64,000 nt of DNA, taken from Pseudobdellovibrionaceae bacterium. Its GTDB lineage: Bacteria > Bdellovibrionota > Bdellovibrionia > Bdellovibrionales > Bdellovibrionaceae. A program made the translations under genes and the position numbers. The stretch spans positions 1,892,565 through 1,956,564 of the forward strand of contig JAHBUV010000001.1 of the NCBI GenBank assembly GCA_019637915.1. Reading direction: 5' to 3'. Shown here one piece after another: positions 53,573 through 62,586 of the stretch. How positions within the stretch are numbered: the first letter of the stretch is position 1; every line of letters begins with the position of its first letter. The notes under the pieces are model-generated. The model saw only the letters and a program-made list of their open reading frames with translations. It had not been told where the DNA came from and made no database searches.

Positions 53573-54736
53573 TCAACCTTTCGCCGCGGCGACCGCTTTT
53601 TTGGCCGCGTCGGTGAGATCATCGGCCGGGGTGATGTTCAGGCCGCTTTCTTTGAGCAACTTCTTCCCGAGTTCAACGTTGGTGCCTTCAAGGCGCACGA
53701 TCAGGGGCACTTTCAGCCCGACTTCTTTCGAGGCGGCGATCACGCCCTCCGCGATGACGTCGCACTTCATGATGCCGCCGAAAATGTTCACCATGATGGC
53801 GCGCACGTTCTTGTCCTGCAGGATGATCTTGAAGGCCGCGGTGACCTTCTCTTTGTTGGCGCCACCGCCGACATCGAGGAAGTTCGCCGGCGTGCCGCCG
53901 TGAAGCTTGATGATGTCGAGGGTCGCCATGGCGAGGCCGGCGCCGTTCACGAGGCAGCCGATGTTGCCATCGAGCTTGATGAAGGCGAGGTCGTACTTGG
54001 AGGCTTCGATTTCGGTCGGCTCCTCTTCCGTCAGGTCGCGCATCTCCATGATTTCCGGGTGGCGATAGAGGGCGTTGGAGTCGAAGTTCATCTTGGCGTC
54101 GAGGGCGAGGACGTCGCCCTCTTTGGTGACGACCAAAGGATTGATCTCGGCGATCGAGCAGTCGGACGCGATGAAGGCGTTGTAGAGGCCCATGAAGAAC
54201 TTCACGGCTTTGCCGGCGACGTCCGGGGCCATTTGCAGGCGGAAGGCCAGCTCACGGGCCTGGAACGCGGCGAGACCGACCACGGGATCGATGTCGACCT
54301 TGAAAATCCGCTCGGGGTGCTTTTCGGCGACCTCTTCGATGTCGACGCCGCCCTCGGAAGAGGCCATCATCGCGACGCGACCGGTGCCGCGGTCCACGAG
54401 GCAGGCCACGTAGTATTCCTTGGCGATGTTGCAGCCCTGCTCGATGAGGACCTTGTTCACCTTCTTGCCCTCGGGACCCGTTTGATGGGTGACCAGGGTC
54501 ATGTTGATGATTTTCGAGGCGAGCTGGTGGACTTCATCCAGGCTCTTGGCGACCTTCACGCCGCCGCCTTTGCCGCGGCCGCCGGCGTGGATCTGGGCTT
54601 TCACCACCCAGACGTTCCCGCCGATTTCCTTGGCGACGGTCATGGCTTCATCCGGGGAGAAGGCGACTTTGCCTTTCAAAGTCGCGACCCCGAACTTGCG
54701 CAGAATCTCTTTGCCCTGATACTCGTGAATATTCAT
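53573..54736 (-). CDS. sucC: Succinyl-CoA synthetase beta subunit
   Basis: 387-residue ATP-grasp subunit. [20 protein letters not shown] start, nucleotide lid [19 protein letters not shown], and succinate site [20 protein letters not shown]. It follows mdh by 8 bases. Confidence 0.97.
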   Translation of the reverse strand: MNIHEYQGKEILRKFGVATLKGKVAFSPDEAMTVAKEIGGNVWVVKAQIHAGGRGKGGGVKVAKSLDEVHQLASKIINMTLVTHQTGPEGKKVNKVLIEQGCNIAKEYYVACLVDRGTGRVAMMASSEGGVDIEEVAEKHPERIFKVDIDPVVGLAAFQARELAFRLQMAPDVAGKAVKFFMGLYNAFIASDCSIAEINPLVVTKEGDVLALDAKMNFDSNALYRHPEIMEMRDLTEEEPTEIEASKYDLAFIKLDGNIGCLVNGAGLAMATLDIIKLHGGTPANFLDVGGGANKEKVTAAFKIILQDKNVRAIMVNIFGGIMKCDVIAEGVIAASKEVGLKVPLIVRLEGTNVELGKKLLKESGLNITPADDLTDAAKKAVAAAKG

Positions 54737-54744
54737 GTGACCCC

Positions 54745-55689
54745 TTAGTATTGCAGTTTGGCCAAGGCTTCGACGAGTTCACGGACGGCGGCGCCGGATT
54801 TCTCCAGCATGGCGCGCTCCTGATCGTTGAGCTTGAGTTCGATGACTTTTTTGAAACCCTTGCCGTCGAGACGGACCAGGACGCCCATGAAGAGGCCCTT
54901 GAAGCCGTACTCGCCGTCGAGCTCGACGGCGCAGGGGAGGATGCGACCCTGGTCCTTCAGGATGGCTTCGGCCATCTGCACGGCGGATGCGGAGGGCGCG
55001 TAGTAAGCCGAACCGGTCTGCAGGAGCTTGACGATCTCGGCGCCGCCGTTCACGGCGCGGTTGACGATGGCGTCGATTTTGTCCTGCGGCAGCAGTTCGG
55101 CGAGCGGCACGCCGCCGACGAAGCAGTAGCGCGGCATCGGCACCATGGTGTCGCCGTGACCGCCCAGGGTGAAGCCCTGCACGTCCTTCACGGACACGTC
55201 GAGGGCTTCGGCGACGAAGGAGCGGAAACGGGCGGAGTCGAGGACGCCGGCCATGCCGATCACGCGCTCGCGCGGGAAACCCAGGACTTGTTTGGCGACC
55301 GTGCACATGGCGTCCAGGGGATTCGACACGACGATGACGACGGAGTTCGGGGCGTACTTCTTGATGCCTTCGCAGCAGGCTTTGACGATCTTGGCGTTGG
55401 TCTGCAGGAGGTCGTCGCGGCTCATGCCGGGCTTGCGGGGCATGCCGGCGGTGAGGATGACGACGTCGGAATCGGCGATGTCCTTGTAGTCGGCGGTGCC
55501 GGTGACCTTCGAGTCGAACTGCTCGACCGGGGACGCCTCGAACAGGTCGAGCGCTTTGCCTTTGGCGGCGCCTTCGTTGATGTCGAGAAGGACGACGTCA
55601 CCGAGTTCTTTTTGCGCGGCCCAGTGGGCGGCGGTGGAGCCGACGAAGCCGGCGCCGATCACGGCGACTTTTTTGCGTTTGTGAACCAT
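54745..55689 (-). CDS. mdh: Malate dehydrogenase (LDH-like type)
   Basis: 314 residues. NAD-binding [15 protein letters not shown] and the acidic ribose ligand in VVLLDINEG; substrate loop [16 protein letters not shown] with the extra Arg typical of malate rather than lactate enzymes; catalytic His in [13 protein letters not shown]. First gene of the long - strand operon mdh-sucC-sucD-ndk and beyond, divergent from the Mla operon. Confidence 0.96.
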   Translation of the reverse strand: MVHKRKKVAVIGAGFVGSTAAHWAAQKELGDVVLLDINEGAAKGKALDLFEASPVEQFDSKVTGTADYKDIADSDVVILTAGMPRKPGMSRDDLLQTNAKIVKACCEGIKKYAPNSVVIVVSNPLDAMCTVAKQVLGFPRERVIGMAGVLDSARFRSFVAEALDVSVKDVQGFTLGGHGDTMVPMPRYCFVGGVPLAELLPQDKIDAIVNRAVNGGAEIVKLLQTGSAYYAPSASAVQMAEAILKDQGRILPCAVELDGEYGFKGLFMGVLVRLDGKGFKKVIELKLNDQERAMLEKSGAAVRELVEALAKLQY

Positions 55690-55776
55690 GGATATCTCCC
55701 TTGCAGAAACTTTGATGTTGATTGAACCGCGCCATTCAATCTTAAATCAGAGGGGGAGACAAGTCCGGATCAGGCG

Positions 55777-55793
55777 AGTCATTTGAAATGACT
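55777..55793. promoter_or_regulatory. 17-bp perfect palindrome between mdh and the Mla operon
   Basis: AGTCATTT-G-AAATGACT is symmetrical over 8 bp each side. It lies 8 bases before the first Mla ATG (55802) and in the 112-base gap between divergent operons. It could be an operator for one or both, or an RNA hairpin next to the GGAG ribosome binding site. I do not recognise the binding protein. Confidence 0.45.
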
Positions 55794-55801
55794 GGAGATT
55801 T

Positions 55802-56572
55802 ATGAAACCAAAGGCCTTCGAGTTGCGTCGGGTGGGAGTCGCGTTTGACGGGCGGAGCGTCTTGCGCGACGTCACCCTGGATGTCGGCGAAGGGGAGTGT
55901 TTGGTTCTGATCGGACCCAGCGGTCAAGGCAAGACCACTTTGCTGAAAACAATGGCAGGATTGATTGCTCCCCAAGACGGTGAAATCACTGTTCGAAATC
56001 AGAATTTTTTGAAAATGGATGCCACTGAGCGTCTCAATCTTTTGAAGCGCATGGGGATGCTTTTTCAGCGCAATGCCCTGTTTGACTCGATGACTTGCGC
56101 GGAGAACGTGGCTTTCCCTTTGCGTGAAACCACCGACGGGGACGAGGCGTGGATCGGGGACAAAGTGGAGCAATTCCTCGAGGCCGTCGGACTGTCCCAA
56201 GCCCGGGATTTGTACCCGGATGAGATCAGCGGCGGCATGCAAAAGCGCCTGGGCATCGCCCGGGCCCTGGCGCTCAGCCCGGAAATCATTTTTTACGACG
56301 ATCCGACGGCGGGACTGGATCCGATCACGTCGCGCAAAATTGTTGAGCTGATCCAGCGCCTGCGACATGAACAAAACAGCACCGTGATCGCGGTGACAAA
56401 CGACATGAACCGGGCTTATCAAATGGCCGATCGCCTGGCGCTGGTGGCGGACGGCGGGGTGCTGGTCACGGGCTCCGTCGAGGAAACAAAACGACATCCG
56501 GACCCGCGCGTGCGACAATTCATCCATGGATCCGTTGAAGGGCCTTTAAGTCCGGTTTCAGGAGGCGGCTGA
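55802..56572 (+). CDS. MlaF-type ABC ATPase with degenerate catalytic residues (subunit 1)
   Basis: 256 residues. Walker A GPSGQGKTT (38-46), canonical signature ISGGMQKRLG (142-151), but Walker B reads IIFYDDPTAGLD, with Asp167 where the catalytic Glu should be, and the H-loop has Asn200 (VTNDM) in place of His. The overall match is to MlaF/Ttg2A of retrograde lipid transport. Combined with the second ATPase at 58946, which keeps Glu and His but has an altered signature, it would form an asymmetric dimer. First gene of the operon, with GGAG at 55794. Confidence 0.9.
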   Translation: MKPKAFELRRVGVAFDGRSVLRDVTLDVGEGECLVLIGPSGQGKTTLLKTMAGLIAPQDGEITVRNQNFLKMDATERLNLLKRMGMLFQRNALFDSMTCAENVAFPLRETTDGDEAWIGDKVEQFLEAVGLSQARDLYPDEISGGMQKRLGIARALALSPEIIFYDDPTAGLDPITSRKIVELIQRLRHEQNSTVIAVTNDMNRAYQMADRLALVADGGVLVTGSVEETKRHPDPRVRQFIHGSVEGPLSPVSGGG

Positions 56573-57567
56573 TGAGCGCAAAGAGTCTTCGCACGTTGAT
56601 GATCGTTCTCGGCGCGGTGGTGGTGCTGCCCGTCGTTCTTTTCGCCATGCTGCGGATCGTGAACGGCTTCGATCAACGGCTGAAACCGGAAGTGCGGAGA
56701 ATCCTCGACGAGGAAAAACCGCTGACGGGCGCCCAGTCGGCGGCTTTGGCGGAGATCCAAAAAACGCCCTTGTGCGAAGAGGAAGAACTCAGCGATGCGC
56801 AAATGGCGGTCTTGCTGGAGCGGCTGGACGGCGCCGCTTTGTATGAATCGTTGCACGCGGAAAAGGAAGGCATGCTCTTCACGCGCTGCCTGACCCGTTT
56901 GATCCGCACGGAAAACGGCGTGGATTTTCTTTCCGGAGTCGAAAACCTGTCGCGCAAGAATCCCGCCCTCGCGGTCGGGCGCCTGAAACGCTACATTCAT
57001 TTCCTTCTGAAAACCGCGGACGAAGGGCAAACCTTGCTGGCCCGGAGCATGGCCGTGGGACAGCTGGTGCCGGCGGTGGAAAAAGCGCAGGCCTGGGCGA
57101 AAAGGACCCCGCGCCTGTCGGGCGCTCTGCCGACGGCCGAAGTCACGGCGTTCGTGAACAGGGACCTTGGCGATTTCCTCAGGTCCGTTCGGGACAACGA
57201 AATGCGTTTGAGCCGCCACTGGTTGTCGCAATTGCCGAACCCGCGCTGGTTTTTGATCACCAACCTCCATTCCGATCAGGTCACCGCGCTGGAGGATCTT
57301 TTCGGGCGCGTCACGGCGCCCTTGTACCAGCCCAACCGCACTCTGAACGGCCTTTATGACCGCTGGAACGACACCATCGGGCTGACCGTGAAATGCGTGG
57401 CGGAAAACAGTTGCGTCGAGAGCGAGGCCGAAAGCCTCGGCGTCCTGGATTACGTGGTCAATCCCATCGGGGCGCATTTGCTGCGTTTGATGTCGCCCAA
57501 GACGTACAAGGCGGCCGAAAAGATCGAGGAGAGCCGGGCGAAAATCCGGTCTTTGCTCGCGGCCTGA
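56572..57567 (+). CDS. Membrane-anchored protein of unknown function in the Mla operon
   Basis: 331 residues. A single N-terminal helix (LMIVLGAVVVLPVVLFAMLR) after a few basic residues, so the rest is likely periplasmic and is mostly alpha-helical. Cysteines near positions 66, 107 and around 285-292 (VKCVAENSCVESE) could form disulfides. Stop and start share one base with the ATPase gene (TGATG), which argues for tight co-expression. It resembles no MlaB/C/D protein I can recognise. Its spacing, with only 40 bases to the next gene, suggests a subunit or partner of the transporter. Confidence 0.75.
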   Translation: MSAKSLRTLMIVLGAVVVLPVVLFAMLRIVNGFDQRLKPEVRRILDEEKPLTGAQSAALAEIQKTPLCEEEELSDAQMAVLLERLDGAALYESLHAEKEGMLFTRCLTRLIRTENGVDFLSGVENLSRKNPALAVGRLKRYIHFLLKTADEGQTLLARSMAVGQLVPAVEKAQAWAKRTPRLSGALPTAEVTAFVNRDLGDFLRSVRDNEMRLSRHWLSQLPNPRWFLITNLHSDQVTALEDLFGRVTAPLYQPNRTLNGLYDRWNDTIGLTVKCVAENSCVESEAESLGVLDYVVNPIGAHLLRLMSPKTYKAAEKIEESRAKIRSLLAA

Positions 57568-57607
57568 GAGTTGCATTCCGTGTGGTGTGGCTCGCCAAGG
57601 GGGGGGT

Positions 57608-58924
57608 ATGATGGCTTTTTTCGGTGTCATTTTGACCGTTTTTTTCTCAACGGCGGGTTTCGCCGCCACTCCGATGGAAAAAGCCATCGAGGCTTTGACG
57701 CCCCCGCCGTCCGGGGGGATCGTCACGGAACGCGTTTCCGGGGTGGACCTGCATTTTTTCTCTGAAATCGCGGAAGTCCTGCAGGCTTTGTCCCGCAAAG
57801 ATCCGCGGGAACCCGCGGAAAAAACGACCTCCCTGTGCGCGCGGGACCTGCGCTTGAACGAGGACCTGGCGCGCGCTTGTCCCGCTCTCGCGAAAAACAT
57901 CGAGGAATTGCGCGCGACCGCTGAATCCTGCCGGGACATGGAGGATCCCCTGCGGATTTACACCCGTCTGCCGGCCGGGGAACCGTCCGCCGAAGCTTTG
58001 GCGAAGGTGGAGGGGATTCTGGAAACGGTTTTGGTGCTGGCCACGAAAGTCAGCTGGCCCGACGCCCTTCAGAAAAGGGTCTGGGAGCAGCGGCTCCGGA
58101 ATCTGATCCTGAAAATCAGGCATCATGATCTGAACCAGTCGCTCCTGGCCCGCTCCCAGGTCCTGGCGCGCCTCCAAAGCGCGGTGAGCGTTTGCGAAGA
58201 TCAGGCCTGGGCGGGCAGAGTGTCGGCGGCGCAGCGGGATCTGCGCGCTCTGGCGAACCAGTGGGAGCATTTTCAATTTCTCTCCAAGCGCCAGGCACAA
58301 GCCGACGCGGAAGCGGTTCATCGCGCCGGTCGGGGGCGCGAGGCCATGCCCTATCCGATGCTGTCGGACCGGGACCGCGAATACTTTTCCGCGCTGTTCG
58401 GCGCGGTTTTGTGGCGCTTCCGCGGCGGCGGCGGTTACCTGCCGGACACCGGGCCCGATGAGACCCGCACCAACGAGCGGCGCTACTACTTCGTGCTCCA
58501 ACCCATGCGCGCCTTCGCCGAACTCAACGGCGCGAAATCCTACGGGACGGAAATTTCCATCGCCATGGGTTTAGGGCTCCTGAAGGGTTGGGGGCAGTGG
58601 CACGATATGGGCCGCCATCCCGGCGAAGACAAGTACTCCGATCACCGCAACATGGTGTCGCGCGGGGAGTACCAGCTGAGCTACGTGAAAAGACGCCTCA
58701 CGTGGGCGGGCTACAAAACCGGTTTCCTGCGCTTGGCGGGACCGCAAATGGGCCACTGTTATTTCTACGCGTGGGAAGCGATGGATGACGATATCCGCAT
58801 CGGTCTCGAGCTGGGGCCCCCGCACCACCAACCCATCTCGGGGGGGCCCACGAACATCGGCGAGTTCTGCACGGGCGCGGCGATGACTTTGGGCCTCGCG
58901 AAAACCCTGTTGCAGGGGCGCTGA
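57608..58924 (+). CDS. Exported protein of unknown function in the Mla operon
   Basis: 438 residues with a signal peptide (MMAFFGVILTVFFSTAGFAA) and no further membrane segment, so probably periplasmic. The N-terminal half is helical; the C-terminal half is richer in aromatic and Gly residues and contains potential metal-ligand clusters (GQWHDMGRHPGEDKYSDHRN; GPQMGHCYFYAWEAMDD; LGPPHHQPISGGPTN). The His/Asp/Glu arrangement looks enzymatic, but I cannot name a family. ATG at 57608 follows a run of G at 57599-57606. Confidence 0.75.
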   Translation: MMAFFGVILTVFFSTAGFAATPMEKAIEALTPPPSGGIVTERVSGVDLHFFSEIAEVLQALSRKDPREPAEKTTSLCARDLRLNEDLARACPALAKNIEELRATAESCRDMEDPLRIYTRLPAGEPSAEALAKVEGILETVLVLATKVSWPDALQKRVWEQRLRNLILKIRHHDLNQSLLARSQVLARLQSAVSVCEDQAWAGRVSAAQRDLRALANQWEHFQFLSKRQAQADAEAVHRAGRGREAMPYPMLSDRDREYFSALFGAVLWRFRGGGGYLPDTGPDETRTNERRYYFVLQPMRAFAELNGAKSYGTEISIAMGLGLLKGWGQWHDMGRHPGEDKYSDHRNMVSRGEYQLSYVKRRLTWAGYKTGFLRLAGPQMGHCYFYAWEAMDDDIRIGLELGPPHHQPISGGPTNIGEFCTGAAMTLGLAKTLLQGR

Positions 58925-58945
58925 ACATCGTGATCAGATCCAGGT

Positions 58946-59674
58946 GTGATCGAATATCGCGGCCTGGTGAAACGTTTCGGTGATCGCACGGTCCTGAAGG
59001 GCTTGAATCTGCGGATCAGCGAAGGGGAAATCGTCTTCGTGCTGGGAACCTCCGGCACGGGGAAGTCGGTGCTTCTGAAGAACACCGTGGGGCTTCTGCG
59101 GCCCGATGAGGGTGAAATCTGGATCGATGGCCGCGAGGTCTCGCGCCTGTCCGAGGAAGAGTACCTCGGGGTCCGCCGCATCTGCGGCATGGTTTTTCAG
59201 CACCCCGCTCTGTTCGATTCCCTGAGCGTGTACGAGAACGTGGCTTTCGGTTTGCGCCGCCACGACCGGCTGCCCGAGGAGTTGATCCGTCAAAAAGTCG
59301 CCGAGGCCCTGGCGCTGGTCCATCTGCCGGGGGTGGAGGAACGGCGGCCGGCGCAGCTGTCTTACGGCATGCAAAAGCGCGTGAGCCTGGCCCGCACGCT
59401 GGCTCTGGAGCCGAAAATCCTGCTGTTCGACGAGCCGACCACCGCCCTTGATCCCATCACCACCACGGCGGTGAACAACCTGATTCAAGAGCTCTCACGC
59501 CGCCTGCGCACGACCTCCATCGTCGTCAGTCACGATATGATCTGCGCCCTGGGCATCGCCGACCGCATCGTGGTTCTGGACCAGGGGAACATCGTCGCGC
59601 AAGGCACGCCCCGGGAAATCCGCGGCAGCGAGGTGCCCCTGGTTCAGGATTTCCTGGCCGAGGTGCCGGCGTGA
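58946..59674 (+). CDS. MlaF-type ABC ATPase with altered signature motif (subunit 2)
   Basis: 242 residues. Walker A GTSGTGKSV (34-42), Walker B LLFDEPTTALD with Asp162-Glu163 and H-loop His196 (VSHDM) are all canonical, but the signature is LSYGMQKRVS (138-147) with Tyr for the usual Gly. It is the mirror image of subunit 1. Start GTG at 58946; no strong ribosome binding site. Overlaps the permease gene by 4 bases. Confidence 0.92.
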   Translation: MIEYRGLVKRFGDRTVLKGLNLRISEGEIVFVLGTSGTGKSVLLKNTVGLLRPDEGEIWIDGREVSRLSEEEYLGVRRICGMVFQHPALFDSLSVYENVAFGLRRHDRLPEELIRQKVAEALALVHLPGVEERRPAQLSYGMQKRVSLARTLALEPKILLFDEPTTALDPITTTAVNNLIQELSRRLRTTSIVVSHDMICALGIADRIVVLDQGNIVAQGTPREIRGSEVPLVQDFLAEVPA

Positions 59675-60444
59675 ACCACCTCGCGCACGCCATCGACGAG
59701 ATCGGCCGGACCACGATGTTTTTCGCGGCGTTGCTGAAGACGATGTTCCGGCGCCCGAGCCGCTTCGGCGATGTCGTCGATCAGACCTGGAACGTCACCC
59801 TGCAGAGCCTGCCGACGACGGCCATGGCCGGTTTTTTCGTCGGCGCCATCATGGCGGTGCAATTCACCATGCAGATGCGCGACTTCGGGGCTCTGGGGTA
59901 CCTGGGGGGCCTTGCCACCAGCGGCACGCTGCGGGAGGTGGGGCCTCTGTTGATCGCCTTCATGTTGAGCGGCAAGGTCGGGGCCTACACCTCGGCGGAG
60001 CTGGGAACCATGCGCGTGACGGAGCAGATCGATGCCGTCCGCTGTCTGGGCGCGGATCCCCTCCAGGAGCTGATCGTGCCGCGCTTTTTGGGCATCGTGA
60101 TCTCTTCGTCTTTGCTGCTCGGCGCGGGGCTTCTGATGTCGGTTCTGGGGGGCATGACGCTCGGGCATCTGTTCGCCCATGTGTCCCCGGAAGAATACGT
60201 GCGCCACATCCCCACGATCCTGACCTGGCCTTCCATCCTGATCGGCTTCGCGAAGTGCGCGGTTTTCGCCGTGGTCCTGGCGACGATCTGCACTTACCGC
60301 GGTTACTCCGCCACGGGCGGCGCGAAAGGCGTCGGCCGCGCGGTCGTGACGACGGCGGTGTCGACCATGATGTGCCTGGTGGTGATGGATTGGGTGACGA
60401 GCTATCTCGCTGAAGCCGTCATGACCCTGGCGCGGGGGCCGTGA
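59671..60444 (+). CDS. mlaE: MlaE-family permease (subunit 1)
   Basis: 257 residues, about six hydrophobic segments. The MlaE core is clear: LREVGPLLIAFMLSGKVGAY and AELGTMRVTEQIDAVRCLGA followed by DPLQELIVPRFLG. GTG start inside the ATPase stop. Works with an MCE protein and ATPase to move phospholipids between inner membrane and periplasmic carriers in the described Mla system. Confidence 0.94.
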   Translation: MNHLAHAIDEIGRTTMFFAALLKTMFRRPSRFGDVVDQTWNVTLQSLPTTAMAGFFVGAIMAVQFTMQMRDFGALGYLGGLATSGTLREVGPLLIAFMLSGKVGAYTSAELGTMRVTEQIDAVRCLGADPLQELIVPRFLGIVISSSLLLGAGLLMSVLGGMTLGHLFAHVSPEEYVRHIPTILTWPSILIGFAKCAVFAVVLATICTYRGYSATGGAKGVGRAVVTTAVSTMMCLVVMDWVTSYLAEAVMTLARGP

Positions 60445-61122
60445 TTGAAGTCCCTGCGCTGGAAGGAAACCCTGCAACAGCTTTTTTTCGTCGCCAACGG
60501 CAGCGGGTTCATTGTGGTCTTTTGCGTGTGTTTCGCCGCCATGGTGACCATTCTCGAGGCCTCTTTCCATATGAAGATGGTGATCCAGAACGATTCGATG
60601 GTGCCGGGTTTCGCGGCTCTTTTGATCTTGAAGGAACTGGGAGCCGTGGTGACGGCCCTGCTTTTGACCTCGCGCGTGGGGGCGGGCATCGCCGCCGAAG
60701 TGGGGCTGATGAAGGTCACGGAGCAGATCGACGCCCTTCGCATGCTGGGGATCGAGCCCGTGCGTTATCTGGTTCTGCCCCGGCTCGTGGCATGCGTGAT
60801 CGGCGCCGTTTTGCTGACGTTGATCGCCAACATGGTCTGCCTGATCTGCGCCATGCTGGTCAGCGATCTGATGCTGGGTTACAGCCCGGCGATGTTTCTT
60901 TCTTCCATGCGGATTTTCGTGAAGTTCCAGGACCTGCTTCTCGCGGCCGTGAAGGGGGCTTTTTTCGGCGCCGTCATCCCTCTGGTCGCCTGCCACTTCG
61001 GTTTCCGCTGCCGGCCCGGCGCGGAGGGAGTGGGGAGCGCCACCACTCAAAGCGTCGTGGTCGCCTCGATCCTCATCATTGTTCTGGATTTTGTTTTGTC
61101 CTATACTTTTTCGTATCTTTAG
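60445..61122 (+). CDS. Second MlaE-family permease (subunit 2)
   Basis: 225 residues. Same family: LKELGAVVTALLLTSRVGAG, AAEVGLMKVTEQIDALRMLG and IEPVRYLVLPRLVACVIG. It is shorter than the first copy at the N-terminus. The frame cannot begin earlier because the codon before TTG 60445 is the TGA of the preceding permease; translation would restart at that TTG with no spacer. Two different permeases suggest a heterodimer, as with YrbEA/YrbEB of actinobacterial Mce systems. Confidence 0.88.
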   Translation: MKSLRWKETLQQLFFVANGSGFIVVFCVCFAAMVTILEASFHMKMVIQNDSMVPGFAALLILKELGAVVTALLLTSRVGAGIAAEVGLMKVTEQIDALRMLGIEPVRYLVLPRLVACVIGAVLLTLIANMVCLICAMLVSDLMLGYSPAMFLSSMRIFVKFQDLLLAAVKGAFFGAVIPLVACHFGFRCRPGAEGVGSATTQSVVVASILIIVLDFVLSYTFSYL

Positions 61123-61143
61123 CCCCATGGAGGGAAGGCTCGA

Positions 61144-61920
61144 ATGAAAACGGAAACGAAGGTCGGTTTGTTGGCCCTGGCCGCTCTGATTCTCGTCCTG
61201 GTTTTCGCGTCCATGATGGGGTCCCTGTCGCCATTTTCCCGGGGGCGTTCTTTGGACGTGGTCTACAATTACGCCGGCGGCATCGACGAAGGATCCCCGG
61301 TGCGGGTGATGGGGATCAACGTCGGCAAGGTGCGCGCGATCCGTTTCGAGCCGGGCTTCAAAATGCCCGACGGGGAAGAGGTCAAATTGCGCCTGACGAT
61401 CAGCGTGGACCAAAAAGCCTGGTCGAGCATCCGCACGGACAGCCGTTTCTACATCAATATGGCCGGCGTGATCGGGGAGAAGTTCCTGGAAATCTCGCCG
61501 GGCTCCCTGGACCAGCCTGAATTCGCGGACGGCGCGGTGGTGCGGGGCGAAGATCCCCCGCGCGTCGACCAGCTGATCTCGCAAAGCTACGGTCTGGCCG
61601 GAAAACTGATCAACCTCCTGGAGAAAAACGAAGGCTCGGTGAGCAACGTCATCCAGCAGGTGGACCGCTTGACGACGAACTTCAACAAGACCCTCTCGCT
61701 CTTGGATAAAACGTCAAAAAATAAAGAAATGGCGCGTTTGCTCGACAACGCGATCAAGATCAGCGATGACATGGCTTACCTGACCGGTTCCCTGCGGTCG
61801 AAAAAAGCGGAAGAGTCGTATCATCTGATGCACAAGCTGCTTTTCCGCCTGGAACCGTTGGATGGTCCGGCCATCCGCAAGTTTCTGCAGGAAGAGGGCG
61901 TGCGCGCCCGGGTTTTTTAA
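61144..61920 (+). CDS. mlaD: MCE-domain protein MlaD
   Basis: 258 residues. N-terminal membrane helix (VGLLALAALILVLVFASMM), then one MCE domain (VVYNYAGGIDEGSPVRVMGI; NVGKVRAIRFEPGF; FYINMAGVIGEKFLEISPG), then a helical C-terminal region of about 110 residues. MCE proteins form hexameric rings that make a lipid channel. Only one MCE gene is here, so a homohexamer is expected. ATG at 61144 follows GGAAGGC. Confidence 0.93.
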   Translation: MKTETKVGLLALAALILVLVFASMMGSLSPFSRGRSLDVVYNYAGGIDEGSPVRVMGINVGKVRAIRFEPGFKMPDGEEVKLRLTISVDQKAWSSIRTDSRFYINMAGVIGEKFLEISPGSLDQPEFADGAVVRGEDPPRVDQLISQSYGLAGKLINLLEKNEGSVSNVIQQVDRLTTNFNKTLSLLDKTSKNKEMARLLDNAIKISDDMAYLTGSLRSKKAEESYHLMHKLLFRLEPLDGPAIRKFLQEEGVRARVF

Positions 61921-61929
61921 GGAGGATGT

Positions 61930-62472
61930 ATGAATCGCATCGTTGGTTTTCTTCTGGCATGGGGCCTGGTTTGGACGGCGCAGGCCCAGGAATCGACTTA
62001 TTCGAACAACCTGAAAATGCGCGAAGACCGCCGTGTCGGCGTCGGCACCCAGGTCGGCGGCTCGGCGGGAATGATGGGCCTGCATGTCGAGTTGAACATC
62101 GAGGATCAAGACGGCGTGTTGGCGGGTTTCGGCCTCGGCGAGGGCTTTTCGACCTTCTCTTTGGCGTGGAAACACAACTTTGAGGGCGAGTTCTTCACCC
62201 CGTACACGACCATGGGCGTGTCCAGATGGTACAACTCGGCGGGAACATCCCCGGCGCGGTCCTATTTGTTGGACTCGCTCCTGACGGCCGAGGAAAAAAG
62301 CAGCGGCCGCTTCGGCGTCGACTTCCTCGTCGGTTCTTTGGGGGCTCAGTACAATCAGTTGGACGGCGAACTGGCGGGCGCGAGCTTCTTCGCTCAAGCC
62401 GATCTTTTCCTGGCGCCTTTCCGCGGTCAGGTCATGCCTTCGGCTTCGGTGGGCGTGACTTACTTCTTCTGA
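61930..62472 (+). CDS. Putative outer-membrane beta-barrel protein
   Basis: 180 residues with a signal peptide (MNRIVGFLLAWGLVWTAQAQ). The mature protein is a series of alternating, aromatic-bounded strands (FSTFSLAWKHNFEGEFFTPY; SFFAQADLFLAPFRGQVMPS) ending SVGVTYFF, the C-terminal Phe of Bam-assembled barrels. About eight strands are possible. Last gene of the Mla operon, 9 bases after mlaD, with GGAGG upstream. It may be the outer-membrane end of the lipid pathway. Confidence 0.75.
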   Translation: MNRIVGFLLAWGLVWTAQAQESTYSNNLKMREDRRVGVGTQVGGSAGMMGLHVELNIEDQDGVLAGFGLGEGFSTFSLAWKHNFEGEFFTPYTTMGVSRWYNSAGTSPARSYLLDSLLTAEEKSSGRFGVDFLVGSLGAQYNQLDGELAGASFFAQADLFLAPFRGQVMPSASVGVTYFF

Positions 62473-62490
62473 GGGCGGGATCCCGCCTTT

Positions 62491-62524
62491 CCGCGCGTCG
62501 ATTTCACGGGCGCGCGGCGTTTTT
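62491..62524 (+). terminator. Intrinsic terminator of the Mla operon
   Basis: CCGCGCG (62491-62497) and CGCGCGG (62511-62517) form a 7-bp stem with a 13-base loop, then CGTTTTT. A smaller GGCGG-GATC-CCGCC hairpin lies just before, at 62474-62487. Confidence 0.55.
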
Positions 62525-62530
62525 CCCAAT

Positions 62531-62559
62531 AAAAAACCCCTGAGGAAGTCCCCAGGGGT
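62531..62559 (-). terminator. Intrinsic terminator of the Lys-rich peptide gene
   Basis: On the - strand ACCCCTG (62559-62553), loop, CAGGGGT (62542-62536), then six T. It lies 27 bases after the stop of the 26-residue gene and faces away from the + strand genes. Confidence 0.85.
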
Positions 62560-62586
62560 CCTAGATTCCAAAGAACCTAAGAAGAA

